DNA from: Streptomyces sp. Tu 3180
GTDB lineage: Bacteria; Actinomycetota; Actinomycetes; Streptomycetales; Streptomycetaceae
Reading direction: 5' to 3'
Assembly (NCBI RefSeq): GCF_009852415.1
Contig: NZ_WOXS01000002.1
Location: 2,502,501 to 2,566,500, forward strand
DNA length: 64,000 nt
Shown: piece after piece, positions 38,296 to 46,568 of the stretch
Position numbering within the stretch: position 1 is the first letter of the stretch
Layout of the letters: every line of letters starts with the position of its first letter
Made by a program: the position numbers and the translations under genes
Notes under the pieces: model-generated
The model's database searches: none
Seen by the model: the letters and a program-made list of their open reading frames with translations, nothing else
What the model was told of the DNA's origin: nothing

Positions 38296-39669
38296 TCAGC
38301 AGGACGACTTGCCCGCGTACACCGCGAGGGCCGTGCGGGCTCCCAGGGTGGCGGTCAGCTGCCCCGAACCGTTCACCGTCACCGTGGTGTTGTTCTGGAC
38401 GTTGCAGTACGTGCCCGCCGGCAGGGAGGTCTGGTAGGTGCGGGTCAGGGAGCCGGACTCGTGGTTGACGGCCACGAATCCCTTGCTGCCCCGGCCGAAG
38501 GCGATCGCGTCGCCGCCGTTGTCCCACCAGTTGGTGACCGCCTGGCCCCGGGTCGCGTTGCGGAAGGCGACCATGGACTTGATCTCCGGCCAGGCGTGCT
38601 GGCACTTCCAGCCGCTCTGCCAGCAGGCGTCCACCCGGCCCCCGTTGGGCGGTCCGGCGTCGTGGTCGGTGAACTCGTAGCCGGAGTTGATGTCCGGGGC
38701 GCCGTACGGCCAGGCCAGCATGAAGACGTTGGCCAGCGTGTAGGTGGCGTTGTCCTTGTAGCTGAGGGTGGAGCCGTTGCGCTCGGTGTCGTGGTTGTCG
38801 ACGAAGACGCCGGAGACGGAGCTGTTCATGTAGCCCCAGCCCTCGCCGTAGTTCTTCAGGTAGGCGAGGTTCTCGTTGTTGAAGACCCGCTTGAGGTCGT
38901 AGGCGTAGCGGAACTCCTGGACGTCGCCGTTGCCGGTGTACTCGGTGGGCTGGACGGCCTCGCCGGCGCCGTGGATGACCTCCTGCTTCCAGTAGGCGGA
39001 GGGGTTGGTCAGGCGGGACTTGATGTTCGCCAGGTCGGCGGCCGGCATGTGCTTGGCCGCGTCGATGCGGAAGCCGTCCACGCCGAGGGAGAGCAGGTCG
39101 TTCATGTACCGGGCGATGGCCCCGCGGACGTACTCCTCGCCGGTGTCGAGGTCGGCGAGGCCGACCAGCTCGCAGTTCTGGACGTTGCCGCGGTCCTGGT
39201 AGTTGCTGATCTGCGCGGTGCAGTTGTCGAAGTCGTACGACGAGTACAGGCCGGGGTAGTTGTACTTCGTGTACGACGAGCCGCCGGTGCCGGTGCCGCT
39301 GCCGGCCGACATGTGGTTGATCACCGTGTCGACGACGACCTTCACGCCGGCCGCGTGGCAGGTGTTCACCATGTTCTGGAAGGCCGCGCGGTCGCCGAGC
39401 CGGCCGGCGATCCTGTAGCTCACCGGCTGGTACGACGTCCACCACTGGGAGCCCTGTATGTGCTCGGCGGGCGGGGAGACCTGGACGTATCCGTACCCGG
39501 CGGGGCCGAGGGTGGTGGTGCACTCGCGGGCGACCGAGGCGAAGTTCCACTCGAAGAGGACGGCGGTGACGTCCTTGGTGCCGGGGGGCGAGGCCTCCGC
39601 TGCCGTCGGGGTCATGACAACCGAGGCGGCCGCGAGGGCGACGGCCCCGGCGAGGGTTCTGCGTGCCAT
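38296..39669 (-). CDS. aml: secreted alpha-amylase (GH13), no starch-binding domain
   Basis: The 457-aa precursor has a signal peptide ([19 protein letters not shown]; cleavage after AEA near residue 27) and a complete GH13_32-type catalytic domain. Visible motifs are [11 protein letters not shown], the nucleophile in [11 protein letters not shown] (about 198), the acid near [12 protein letters not shown] (about 238) and [11 protein letters not shown] (about 293). The C-terminal all-beta domain ends [11 protein letters not shown]. Many Streptomyces amylases continue into a CBM20 starch-binding module; this one does not. ATG 39669 has AAGGA 7 bases upstream. A longer in-frame start (39687) lacks one. 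Operator repeats at 39727-39756 suggest MalR control. It should supply maltodextrins to MalEFG. Confidence 0.95.
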   Translation of the reverse strand: MARRTLAGAVALAAASVVMTPTAAEASPPGTKDVTAVLFEWNFASVARECTTTLGPAGYGYVQVSPPAEHIQGSQWWTSYQPVSYRIAGRLGDRAAFQNMVNTCHAAGVKVVVDTVINHMSAGSGTGTGGSSYTKYNYPGLYSSYDFDNCTAQISNYQDRGNVQNCELVGLADLDTGEEYVRGAIARYMNDLLSLGVDGFRIDAAKHMPAADLANIKSRLTNPSAYWKQEVIHGAGEAVQPTEYTGNGDVQEFRYAYDLKRVFNNENLAYLKNYGEGWGYMNSSVSGVFVDNHDTERNGSTLSYKDNATYTLANVFMLAWPYGAPDINSGYEFTDHDAGPPNGGRVDACWQSGWKCQHAWPEIKSMVAFRNATRGQAVTNWWDNGGDAIAFGRGSKGFVAVNHESGSLTRTYQTSLPAGTYCNVQNNTTVTVNGSGQLTATLGARTALAVYAGKSSC

Positions 39670-39726
39670 GTGGGGTTCCTTCTTCATCGAAGGGTGTGGG
39701 GAACCGCTGAGGACGCCTGAAGCTTC

Positions 39727-39756
39727 TTGCTGAAAGCTTCAGCAACCTTGCGGCAA
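39727..39756 (+). promoter_or_regulatory. MalR-like operator upstream of aml
   Basis: TTGCTGAAAGCTTCAGCAA has 8-bp complementary arms around AGC. It is followed after two bases by a shorter TTGC-G-GCAA repeat. It lies about 60 bp upstream of the amylase start. Confidence 0.65.
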
Positions 39757-39836
39757 CGCAGATGTTAGAGGCCCGCCACCCGAAAGGGCAGCGGGCCGTA
39801 CCAACTCGGAGGAAAAAAGTTTCGGGCCGGACGACC

Positions 39837-41531
39837 TCAGCCGGTGGTCCACCACACGGTGGTGTCGGCCGGGACCTTCGCCTCGCCGTCCGCCTCGACC
39901 ACCTCGCCGCTGGCGAGCAGCACCCGCCCGTACGCCGGGGTCGTCACCGACTCCCCGGTGGTGTTCGCGACGCACACGAAGTCCCCGCGCCGCAGGGCGA
40001 GGACGCCCTCGGGCGCGCGCAGCCACTCCACCGCGTCGCCCGCGCCCAGGTCGGGCTGGGCCCGGCGCACGGCGAGCGCGGCCCGGTACAGCTCCAGCGT
40101 GGAGCCGGGCACGCCGGTCTGCGCCTCCACGCTCAGCTCGCCCCAGCCCTCGGGCTGCGGCAGCCAGCTGCCGCCGTCGCCGAAGCCGTAGGAGGAGCCC
40201 TCGCGCGTCCACGGGATCGGCACCCGGCAGCCGTCGCGGAAGCCGTCCTGGCCCGCGCCCCGGAAGTACGCCGGGTCCTGGCGCACCTCGTCCGGCAGGT
40301 CCACGACGTCCGGCAGGCCCAGCTCCTCGCCCTGGTAGACGTAGGCCGAACCGGGCAGCGCCAGCATCAGCAGCGTCGCCGCGCGGGCCCGGCGCAGGCC
40401 CAGCTCGCGGTCGCCGGCCAGGCGGATCTGGGTGCCGAGGCCGGGCGGGTTGGCGAAGCGGGTGGCGTGCCGGGTGACGTCGTGGTTGGACAGCACCCAG
40501 GTGGCGGGGGCGCCGACCGGGCGCATCGCCTCCAGGGTGCGGTCGATGACCTCGCGCAGCTCCTCGGCGTCCCAGTGGGTTCCCAGGTACTGGAAGTTGA
40601 ACGCCTGGTGCAGCTCGTCGGGGCGGACGTAGTTGGCGGTGCGCTCGACGGTCGGGGTCCAGGCCTCCGCGACGAAGATGCGCTCACCGGAGTACTCGTC
40701 CAGGATGAGCCGCCACTGCCGGTAGATGTCGTGGACGCCGTCCTGGTCGAAGAACGGCATGACATCGTTGCCCAGCAGCTTCAGCTGCTCGTGCGATCCG
40801 AGGTCGGGCAGGCCCTCGGCCTTCACCATGCCGTGGGCGACGTCGATGCGGAAGCCGTCCACGCCCATGTCCAGCCAGAAGCGGAGGATGGAGCGGAACT
40901 CGTCGCCGACCGCCGGGTGCTCCCAGTTGAAGTCGGGCTGCTCGGGCGCGAAGAGGTGCAGGTACCACTCGCCGGGCGTGCCGTCGGGCTCGGTCACCCG
41001 GGTCCAGGCCGGGCCGCCGAAGATCGACTCCCAGTCGTTGGGCGGCAGCTCGCCGTTCTCGCCCTTGCCGGGCCGGAAGTGGTAGCGCTCCCGCAGCGGG
41101 GAGCCGGGGCCCTCGGCGAGGGCCCGCTTGAACCACTCGTGCTGGTCGGAGGAGTGGTTGGGCACGAGGTCGACGATGATCCGCAGGCCCAGCGCGTGGG
41201 CGTCCCGGATCAGCGCGTCCGCGTCGAGCAGGGTGCCGAACATGGGATCGACGGCGCGGTAGTCGGCGACGTCGTAGCCGGCGTCGGCCTGCGGTGAGGC
41301 GTAGAAGGGGCTGAGCCACACGGCGTCCACACCGAGGTCGCGCAGGTACGGCAGGCGGGAGCGGATGCCTTCCAGGTCGCCCATGCCGTCGCCGTTGCTG
41401 TCGGCGAAGCTGCGCGGGTACACCTGGTAGATCACCGCGTCCCGCCACCAGTCGCGGCGCCTGGCGACGGTGGCGACGGCCGCGTCGGTCGTGGGGGTCG
41501 GGGCCGGGGCGGCGGAGTGCTGCTGGCTCAT
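39837..41531 (-). CDS. aglA: intracellular alpha-glucosidase (GH13)
   Basis: The 564-aa enzyme has no signal peptide and should hydrolyse imported maltose and maltodextrins to glucose. GH13_23/30-type features are WWRDAVIYQVYPRSFADSNGDGMGDLEGI at residues 28-56, IIVDLVPNHSSDQHEWF, the nucleophile in DGFRIDVAHGM (about 230), the acid in IFVAEAWTP (about 287) and LSNHDVTRH (about 350). The gene follows malG by 144 bp in the same direction, the position of aglA in S. coelicolor. It is probably read with malEFG, although hairpins in the gap may lower its expression. ATG 41531 has AAGGAC upstream. Confidence 0.94.
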   Translation of the reverse strand: MSQQHSAAPAPTPTTDAAVATVARRRDWWRDAVIYQVYPRSFADSNGDGMGDLEGIRSRLPYLRDLGVDAVWLSPFYASPQADAGYDVADYRAVDPMFGTLLDADALIRDAHALGLRIIVDLVPNHSSDQHEWFKRALAEGPGSPLRERYHFRPGKGENGELPPNDWESIFGGPAWTRVTEPDGTPGEWYLHLFAPEQPDFNWEHPAVGDEFRSILRFWLDMGVDGFRIDVAHGMVKAEGLPDLGSHEQLKLLGNDVMPFFDQDGVHDIYRQWRLILDEYSGERIFVAEAWTPTVERTANYVRPDELHQAFNFQYLGTHWDAEELREVIDRTLEAMRPVGAPATWVLSNHDVTRHATRFANPPGLGTQIRLAGDRELGLRRARAATLLMLALPGSAYVYQGEELGLPDVVDLPDEVRQDPAYFRGAGQDGFRDGCRVPIPWTREGSSYGFGDGGSWLPQPEGWGELSVEAQTGVPGSTLELYRAALAVRRAQPDLGAGDAVEWLRAPEGVLALRRGDFVCVANTTGESVTTPAYGRVLLASGEVVEADGEAKVPADTTVWWTTG

Positions 41532-41590
41532 GTCGTCCTTGATGCGAGTTTCGGTCAGGGAGGCGGGTGGGGGCGGCCCGCAGACGAGGC

Positions 41591-41656
41591 GGCCGCGGTG
41601 TCAGCGGGGTCGGATGGGCACCGCGGCCGCCTACCCGCGCGCGTCAGGCGCGCGGG
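41591..41656 (-). terminator. two hairpins between malG and aglA
   Basis: A 10-bp stem (GGCCGCGGTG at 41591 with CACCGCGGCC at 41619) and a 9-bp stem (41634-41642 with 41648-41656, loop GTCAG) follow the malG stop on the minus strand. They are candidates for partial termination or mRNA 3' end protection. Confidence 0.55.
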
Positions 41657-41675
41657 AGTCCTGCTGCGAAGGGGA

Positions 41676-42593
41676 TCAGCCCTTCGTGCCGCCGGCGGTG
41701 AGGCCGGCCACCAGGTTCTTCTGCACGAGGTAGAAGAACGCGGAGACGGGGATCGCGATCAGGACCGCGGTGGCGGCCATGAGGTTGCGCTGCGCGTCGT
41801 GCTCGCTGACGAAGCTCTGCAGTCCGACGGCGAGCGTGTACTTCTCGTCGTCGAGCATGAACGTCGTGGCGAAGGCGACCTCGCCGAACGCGGTGATGAA
41901 GCTGTAGAACGCGGCGACCGCCAGACCCGGCTTGGCGAGCGGCAGGATCAGCCGTACGAACGTGCCGATGGGGGTCAGCCCGTCGACCCGTCCCGCCTCG
42001 TCGATCTCGAACGGGATGGTGTCGAAGTAGCCCTTCATCAGCCAGGCGCAGTACGGCACCGCCGTCGTGCAGTAGACGAGGATGAGTCCAAGGTAACTGT
42101 CGACGAGCTGGAGGTCCGAGAGGATCTGGTACATCGGGACCATCAGGACGGCCACCGGGAACATCTGGGTGACCAGGAGCACCCACATGAACTTCCTGTA
42201 GCCCGGGAAGCGCATGCGGGACACGGCGTAGCCGGTGGTGGCGGCGACCAGGACACCGATGAACGTGGTGCCGAGCGAGACGATCAGCGAGCTCTTCAGC
42301 CAGTCGAAGAAGTTCGTGTTCTGCAGGACGAAGGTGTAGTTGTCCAGCGTCATCTTGCCCCAGATGCCTCCGGGGCGCAGATAGTCGTCCTTGTCCGGAC
42401 CGAGGGACAGGAAGACCAGCCAGGCGACCGGGAACAGCGCGATCAGGCTGGCCACGGTCAGCACGCCGTGCGAGGTGAGGCGGACCAGGGGGCTGCTCTC
42501 GCCGCGCCGCCGCGCCTTGGGCCGCCGGGCGGCGGGCGCCGCGGCCGGCGCCCCCTTCGCGTCGGCGGACAGTGGACGGTCGAGGGTGCTCAT
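41676..42593 (-). CDS. malG: maltose/maltodextrin ABC transporter permease MalG
   Basis: This 305-aa inner-membrane permease has six predicted helices. The binding-protein-dependent transport EAA loop is recognisable as IDEAGRVDGLTPIGTFVRLILPLAKPG (about residues 205-232). It has a cytoplasmic N-terminal extension rich in Ala and Arg. It pairs with MalF, whose gene ends 13 bp upstream of this start. No ATPase gene is in the cluster; in Streptomyces the shared ATPase MsiK, encoded elsewhere, energises this transporter, so that is expected here. ATG 42593 with AGGAG at 5 bases was chosen over an upstream in-frame ATG at 42629. Confidence 0.95.
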   Translation of the reverse strand: MSTLDRPLSADAKGAPAAAPAARRPKARRRGESSPLVRLTSHGVLTVASLIALFPVAWLVFLSLGPDKDDYLRPGGIWGKMTLDNYTFVLQNTNFFDWLKSSLIVSLGTTFIGVLVAATTGYAVSRMRFPGYRKFMWVLLVTQMFPVAVLMVPMYQILSDLQLVDSYLGLILVYCTTAVPYCAWLMKGYFDTIPFEIDEAGRVDGLTPIGTFVRLILPLAKPGLAVAAFYSFITAFGEVAFATTFMLDDEKYTLAVGLQSFVSEHDAQRNLMAATAVLIAIPVSAFFYLVQKNLVAGLTAGGTKG

Positions 42594-42606
42594 GGGGACT
42601 CCTGCC

Positions 42607-43611
42607 TCAGATCGCGAGCTGCTGCTCATCGCGGTTCAGCCAGCGGCGGTAGAAGGAGGTGAAGACGATCAGGATGGCCAGCAGCAGCATCCCGTAGGCC
42701 GCGGACTCGGCGAACTCGCGCGGCTGCTGTCCGAAGCCCAGCTGGTAGGCCCAGGTCACGAGGATCTGCGCGTCCGGGGCGGTGTTGCCGAACAGCAGGA
42801 AGATGATCGCGAACTGGTTGAAGGTCCAGATGACGCCGAGCAGGACCACGGTGGAGCTGACCGAGCGCAGCCCGGGCAGGGTGACGTGGCGGAACCGCTG
42901 CCAGGCGTTCGCGCCGTCCATCTCCGCCGCCTCGTACAGGCTGGCGTCGATGGACTGCAGCCCGCCGAGCAGGGAGACCATCATGAACGGCACGCCGCAC
43001 CAGGTGTTGACCATGATCGCGGCGACCCGCTGCCAGAAGGTGTCCTCCAGCCACTGCGGCGAGGGCAGGCCGAGGGCGCCCAGGCCGGAGTTGATCAGGC
43101 CGGAGTCGGCGAGCATGAAGCGCCAGCCGAAGACGGTGACGAAGGTCGGCACGGCCCACGGCAGGATGAGGACCAGCCGGTAGAGGGTGCGGCCCCGCAG
43201 CTTCTGGTTGAGCAGCAGGGCGAGGCCCAGGCCGATGCCGTAGTGCAGGGCGACGCAGGCCGCCGTCCACACGATCGTCCAGATGAAGTGCGACCAGAAG
43301 CGGTCGTAGGCCGTCTCGCCCCACAGGATGTCGGCGTAGTTGTCGATGCCGATGAACTTGTAGGTGGCCTCGATCTCGTTGACGCCGATGGTGCGGGCCG
43401 AGTTGAGGCTGTCGGCGTCGGTCAGGGTGAGGTAGAAGCCGTACGCCAGGGGGTACAGCACGAGGACGCCGAGCACGACGGCCACCGGCGCGATCATGGC
43501 GTAGGCGTACCAGTGCTTGTGGAAACTGCGCTTCAGGCGGCTGACCGGTCCGGGCCGGGGCGCGCGGTCACCGCGGCGCTTGCCGGTCGCGCGGTCGATG
43601 GCGACTGTCAT
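42607..43611 (-). CDS. malF: maltose/maltodextrin ABC transporter permease MalF
   Basis: This 334-aa permease has a cytoplasmic basic N-terminus (about 1-35) and six predicted transmembrane helices. The EAA motif is in LYEAAEMDGANAWQRFRHVTLPGLR (about 215-240). It lacks the large periplasmic loop of E. coli MalF, as is usual in Gram-positive MalF proteins. The start ATG follows AAGGTG. It lies 97 bp downstream of malE, separated by a strong hairpin at 43657-43701, and 13 bp before malG. Confidence 0.95.
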   Translation of the reverse strand: MTVAIDRATGKRRGDRAPRPGPVSRLKRSFHKHWYAYAMIAPVAVVLGVLVLYPLAYGFYLTLTDADSLNSARTIGVNEIEATYKFIGIDNYADILWGETAYDRFWSHFIWTIVWTAACVALHYGIGLGLALLLNQKLRGRTLYRLVLILPWAVPTFVTVFGWRFMLADSGLINSGLGALGLPSPQWLEDTFWQRVAAIMVNTWCGVPFMMVSLLGGLQSIDASLYEAAEMDGANAWQRFRHVTLPGLRSVSSTVVLLGVIWTFNQFAIIFLLFGNTAPDAQILVTWAYQLGFGQQPREFAESAAYGMLLLAILIVFTSFYRRWLNRDEQQLAI

Positions 43612-43656
43612 GGTTCGGCACCTTCTGGATGATCAAGGAGTACGGCACACAGGCCG

Positions 43657-43701
43657 GTGGCCGCCGGACCCTCCCCTCCTGGAAGCGGGTCCGGCGGCCA
43701 C
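43657..43701 (-). other. intercistronic stem-loop between malE and malF
   Basis: A 15-bp perfect stem (GTGGCCGCCGGACCC and complement) with a 15-base loop lies between malE and malF. As in other ABC operons, it could stabilise or partly terminate the malE mRNA, giving excess binding protein over permeases. Confidence 0.65.
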
Positions 43702-43708
43702 ACGGGCG

Positions 43709-44980
43709 TTACTTGCTGAAGTCCGGCACCAGCTTGGCGATCGCGGTCTCCGCGTCACCCAGCCCCTTGTCCAGGGACTCCTTGCCGCCCGCGATCTGCG
43801 GCAGCTCGTCGTCCATCGGACCCCACAGCGAGCTGTACTCGGGCAGGGCGGGACGCGGCTGGGCGGCGGCGAGGACCGTCTGGTAGCCGGCGATGCCCGG
43901 GTCGGCCTTGACCTTGTCGGTGTAGGCGTCGTCACGCGTGGGCAGCGTGGAGTTCTTCAGGGCGATGGTCTCCTGGGCCTTGGCCGAGGTCATGAAGTTC
44001 ACGAACTTCAGCGCGGCCTTCTGCTTGGCCTCGTCGGAGCCGGCGTAGACGGACAGGTTGTGGCCGCCGGTCGGGGCGCCCGCCTTGCCGGTGGAGCCGG
44101 CCGGGACGGTGGCGATGCCGAGGTTGTTCTTGTCCTTGAACGCGGAGCCCTTGTAGAAGTTCGTGATCTCCCACGGGCCCTGGATGATCGAGGCGACCTT
44201 GCCGTTGACGAACGCGTCCTGGATGTGGGCGTAGGCGTCGGCGGTGGTGTCGGCCTTGTGCAGGCCCTTGCCGTCGAAGAGGTCCAGCCAGGTGCCGTAG
44301 GCCTTCTCGGCCTCGGGCGACTTCACGGTGATCTTCTTGGCCTCGGCGTCGACCATGTCGGTGCCCTCGCCGTAGAGGAACGGCTGGGCGTAGTAGCCCG
44401 CGGTGGAGCCCCAGTAGCCGTCGACGCCGGTCTTGTCCTTGACGGTGGCGGCGGCCTTCTTCAGGTCGTCCCAGGTCTTCGGGGCCTCGACGCCGGCCTT
44501 CTCGAAGAGCTCCTTGTTGTAGACGAAGGCCAGGGTGTCCGTGGTGAACGGGACGCCGTAGGTCTTGCCCTCGTACTTGGCCTGCTCGATCAGGTTGGGC
44601 TTGAACTTCGACTCCTCGGCGAGGGCCTCGGTGCCGTCCAGCGGCAGGAAGAAGCCCTTCTTGGCGAAGGCGGGGGTCCAGCCGACCTCGGAGCGCAGCA
44701 CGTCGGGGGCGCCCTTGGAACCGGCGGCGGTGTCGAACTTGTTCTGCGCCTGGTCGAAGGGGACGTTGACGTACTCGACCTTGATGTCCTTGTTGGCGGC
44801 CTCGAACTCCTTGACCAGGGCCTGGTACGTCGGCGCCTCGTTGGTCGCGTTGGAGGTGTCCCACCAGGTGATGGTGACCGGGCCGCCGGCCTTGTCGCCG
44901 CTGTCGCTGTCGCCGCCGCAGGCCGTCGCCGCGAGGGCGAGGGACGCCACCAGCGCGGTGGCCGCTATGCCACGCCGCAT
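43709..44980 (-). CDS. malE: maltose/maltodextrin-binding lipoprotein MalE
   Basis: The 423-aa solute-binding protein has a lipoprotein signal (MRRGIAATALVASLALAATACGG; lipid-anchored Cys21). It belongs to the family-1 sugar-binding proteins. Segments such as ITWWDTSNATNEAPTYQALVKEFEA, EVGWTPAFAKKGFFLPLDG and GVPFTTDTLAFVYNKELFEKAGVEAPKTWDDL are characteristic. It captures maltodextrins at the outer face of the membrane and delivers them to MalFG. AAGGAG precedes the ATG. The gene is divergent from malR, with two operator-like elements in the 421-bp gap, so substrate-induced derepression is expected. Confidence 0.95.
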   Translation of the reverse strand: MRRGIAATALVASLALAATACGGDSDSGDKAGGPVTITWWDTSNATNEAPTYQALVKEFEAANKDIKVEYVNVPFDQAQNKFDTAAGSKGAPDVLRSEVGWTPAFAKKGFFLPLDGTEALAEESKFKPNLIEQAKYEGKTYGVPFTTDTLAFVYNKELFEKAGVEAPKTWDDLKKAAATVKDKTGVDGYWGSTAGYYAQPFLYGEGTDMVDAEAKKITVKSPEAEKAYGTWLDLFDGKGLHKADTTADAYAHIQDAFVNGKVASIIQGPWEITNFYKGSAFKDKNNLGIATVPAGSTGKAGAPTGGHNLSVYAGSDEAKQKAALKFVNFMTSAKAQETIALKNSTLPTRDDAYTDKVKADPGIAGYQTVLAAAQPRPALPEYSSLWGPMDDELPQIAGGKESLDKGLGDAETAIAKLVPDFSK

Positions 44981-45112
44981 GAGTACTCCTTGAGGGTTAA
45001 GCCCGTGTGGTGCAGGGAGCGGCCCCGTCTGCCGCCCTGCCGACTTGCCGACCGCGCCGTTGCCGCCGCCGGGCGACGTGAACGTAACAGCCGTGCAATC
45101 GTTCCGAAAGAC

Positions 45113-45134
45113 CTTGCTGAAAAATTTTGCAAGC
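45113..45134 (+). promoter_or_regulatory. MalR-like operator upstream of malE
   Basis: CTTGCTGAAAAATTTTGCAAG has CTTGC/GCAAG ends and shares CTTGCTGAAA with the amylase operator. It lies about 130 bp from the malE start. Confidence 0.65.
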
Positions 45135-45220
45135 AGCCCGGAGAGTTATGCCGCCGTGACCTCTCCTCAACCACCGCGCGACGCGCGTTTCCGGGCGTAC
45201 GGCCGGGGTTCGGGCGGGTG

Positions 45221-45244
45221 TGCAAGACTCTGCAAGCACTTGCC
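45221..45244. promoter_or_regulatory. second MalR-like element in the malE-malR gap
   Basis: Two direct TGCAAG repeats, 10 bp apart from start to start, are followed by the inverted CTTGC. Such TTGC/GCAA half-sites are typical of LacI-family operators. Confidence 0.5.
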
Positions 45245-45387
45245 ATCCGTTTCCTCCGGGGGAATCATCCGTTGCGGAACGGTCGCCGACCACGACGTGA
45301 GGACCGCGATGACCCAGCAGCCCACAGCGGGCCGTCCGACGGCGCGCGGCAGGCGTGCGCTCGGTGTGCAAGGGCGGAAACGGCCGC

Positions 45388-45393
45388 TACAGT
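45388..45393 (+). promoter_or_regulatory. -10 element of malR, probable leaderless promoter
   Basis: TACAGT stands 8 bp before GTG 45402, and there is no Shine-Dalgarno sequence. Confidence 0.5.
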
Positions 45394-45401
45394 CCGGTCC
45401 T

Positions 45402-46436
45402 GTGACCACACGACTTGCCGACATCGCCGCTCAGGCGGGAGTGAGCGAGGCGACCGTCAGCCGCGTCCTCAACGGCAAGCCGGGCGTCGCCGCCACCACC
45501 CGCCAGTCCGTGCTCGCCGCCCTCGACGTCCTGGGCTACGAGCGTCCGGTGCGGCTGCGGCAGCGCAGCGAGGGCCTGGTGGGCCTGATCACCCCCGAGC
45601 TGGAGAACCCGATCTTCCCGGCGCTGGCCCAGGTCATCGGGCAGGCGCTGACCCGCCAGGGCTACACCCCGGTGCTCGCCACCCAGACCCCCGGCGGGTC
45701 GACGGAGGACGAGCTGACGGAGATGCTCGTGGACCGCGGGGTCGCCGGCATCATCTACGTGTCCGGACTGCACGCGGACACCACCGCCGACATGCAGCGC
45801 TACGAACGACTGCGCGCGCAGGGCGTGCCGTTCGTGCTCGTGGACGGTTTCTCGCCGAAGGTGCAGGCGCCGTTCATCTCCCCCGACGACCGGGCGGCGA
45901 TGGCGCTCGCGGTCACCCACCTCGCCTCCCTCGGCCACACCCGCATCGGCCTGGCGCTCGGGCCGAAGCGGTTCGTGCCGGTGCAGCGCAAGATCGAGGG
46001 GTTCGTGCGCACCGTGCAGGACCAACTCGGGCTGAGCGCCGAAACGGTGGAGAACGAGCTGATCCAGCACTCCCTCTACACCCTGGAGGGCGGCCAGGCG
46101 GCCGCCACCGCGCTCATGGACCGCGACTGCACGGCGGTGGTGTGCGCGAGCGACATGATGGCGCTGGGTGCGATACGGGCGGCCCGGCAGCGCGGCCTGG
46201 ACGTGCCGAAGGACGTCTCGGTGGTGGGCTTCGACGACTCCCCGCTGATCGCCTTCACCGACCCGCCGCTCACCACCGTCCGCAAGCCGGTCCCGGCGAT
46301 GGGCCAGGCCGCGGTGCGCACGCTGCTGGAGGAGATCGGCGGGACGCCCGCGCCGCACAGCGAGTTCGTGTTCATGCCGGAGCTGGTGGTGCGCGGTTCG
46401 ACCGCTTCGGCCCCTGGGGACCGGAATCGTCCTTGA
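45402..46436 (+). CDS. malR: LacI-family maltose regulon repressor MalR
   Basis: The 344-aa repressor has the LacI helix-turn-helix at its very N-terminus (TTRLADIAAQAGVSEATVSRVLNGKPGVAATTRQSVLAALDVLGYE). A periplasmic-binding-protein-like core follows (LVGLITPELENPIFPALAQVIGQAL, then VVGFDDSPLIAFTDPPLTTVRKP). GTG 45402 was chosen because the conserved domain starts within three residues of it. The frame is open further upstream without signals. In S. coelicolor MalR represses malEFG and amylase genes and is released by maltotriose-type sugars. The operator-like elements before malE, aml and the pullulanase gene support the same circuit here. Confidence 0.95.
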   Translation: MTTRLADIAAQAGVSEATVSRVLNGKPGVAATTRQSVLAALDVLGYERPVRLRQRSEGLVGLITPELENPIFPALAQVIGQALTRQGYTPVLATQTPGGSTEDELTEMLVDRGVAGIIYVSGLHADTTADMQRYERLRAQGVPFVLVDGFSPKVQAPFISPDDRAAMALAVTHLASLGHTRIGLALGPKRFVPVQRKIEGFVRTVQDQLGLSAETVENELIQHSLYTLEGGQAAATALMDRDCTAVVCASDMMALGAIRAARQRGLDVPKDVSVVGFDDSPLIAFTDPPLTTVRKPVPAMGQAAVRTLLEEIGGTPAPHSEFVFMPELVVRGSTASAPGDRNRP

Positions 46437-46554
46437 GGCGGAGAGGGCGGCCTTTCGGGCACTTCCGCGGGAGGACGTCACGGGCCTGTACCCGCACGAG
46501 AACATGCGGGGCGGACCCGACCGGGGGATGATCTGCGGGGGAGGGGCGATCTGG

Positions 46555-46560
46555 CAGACT
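46555..46560 (+). promoter_or_regulatory. -10 element, probable leaderless promoter
   Basis: CAGACT is 8 bp before ATG 46569 and only 2 bp before an in-frame GTG at 46563, favouring the ATG. Confidence 0.5.
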
Positions 46561-46568
46561 CTGTGCCC

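Larger units (their letters stand above)
44981..45401. promoter_or_regulatory. malE-malR divergent regulatory region
   Basis: This 421-base region has operator-like elements at 45113-45134 and 45221-45244, another TGCAAG at 45367, and a -10-like TACAGT before malR. The part around 45075-45140 is clearly lower in GC and should hold the malE promoter on the minus strand. No gene is supported inside. Confidence 0.65.
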
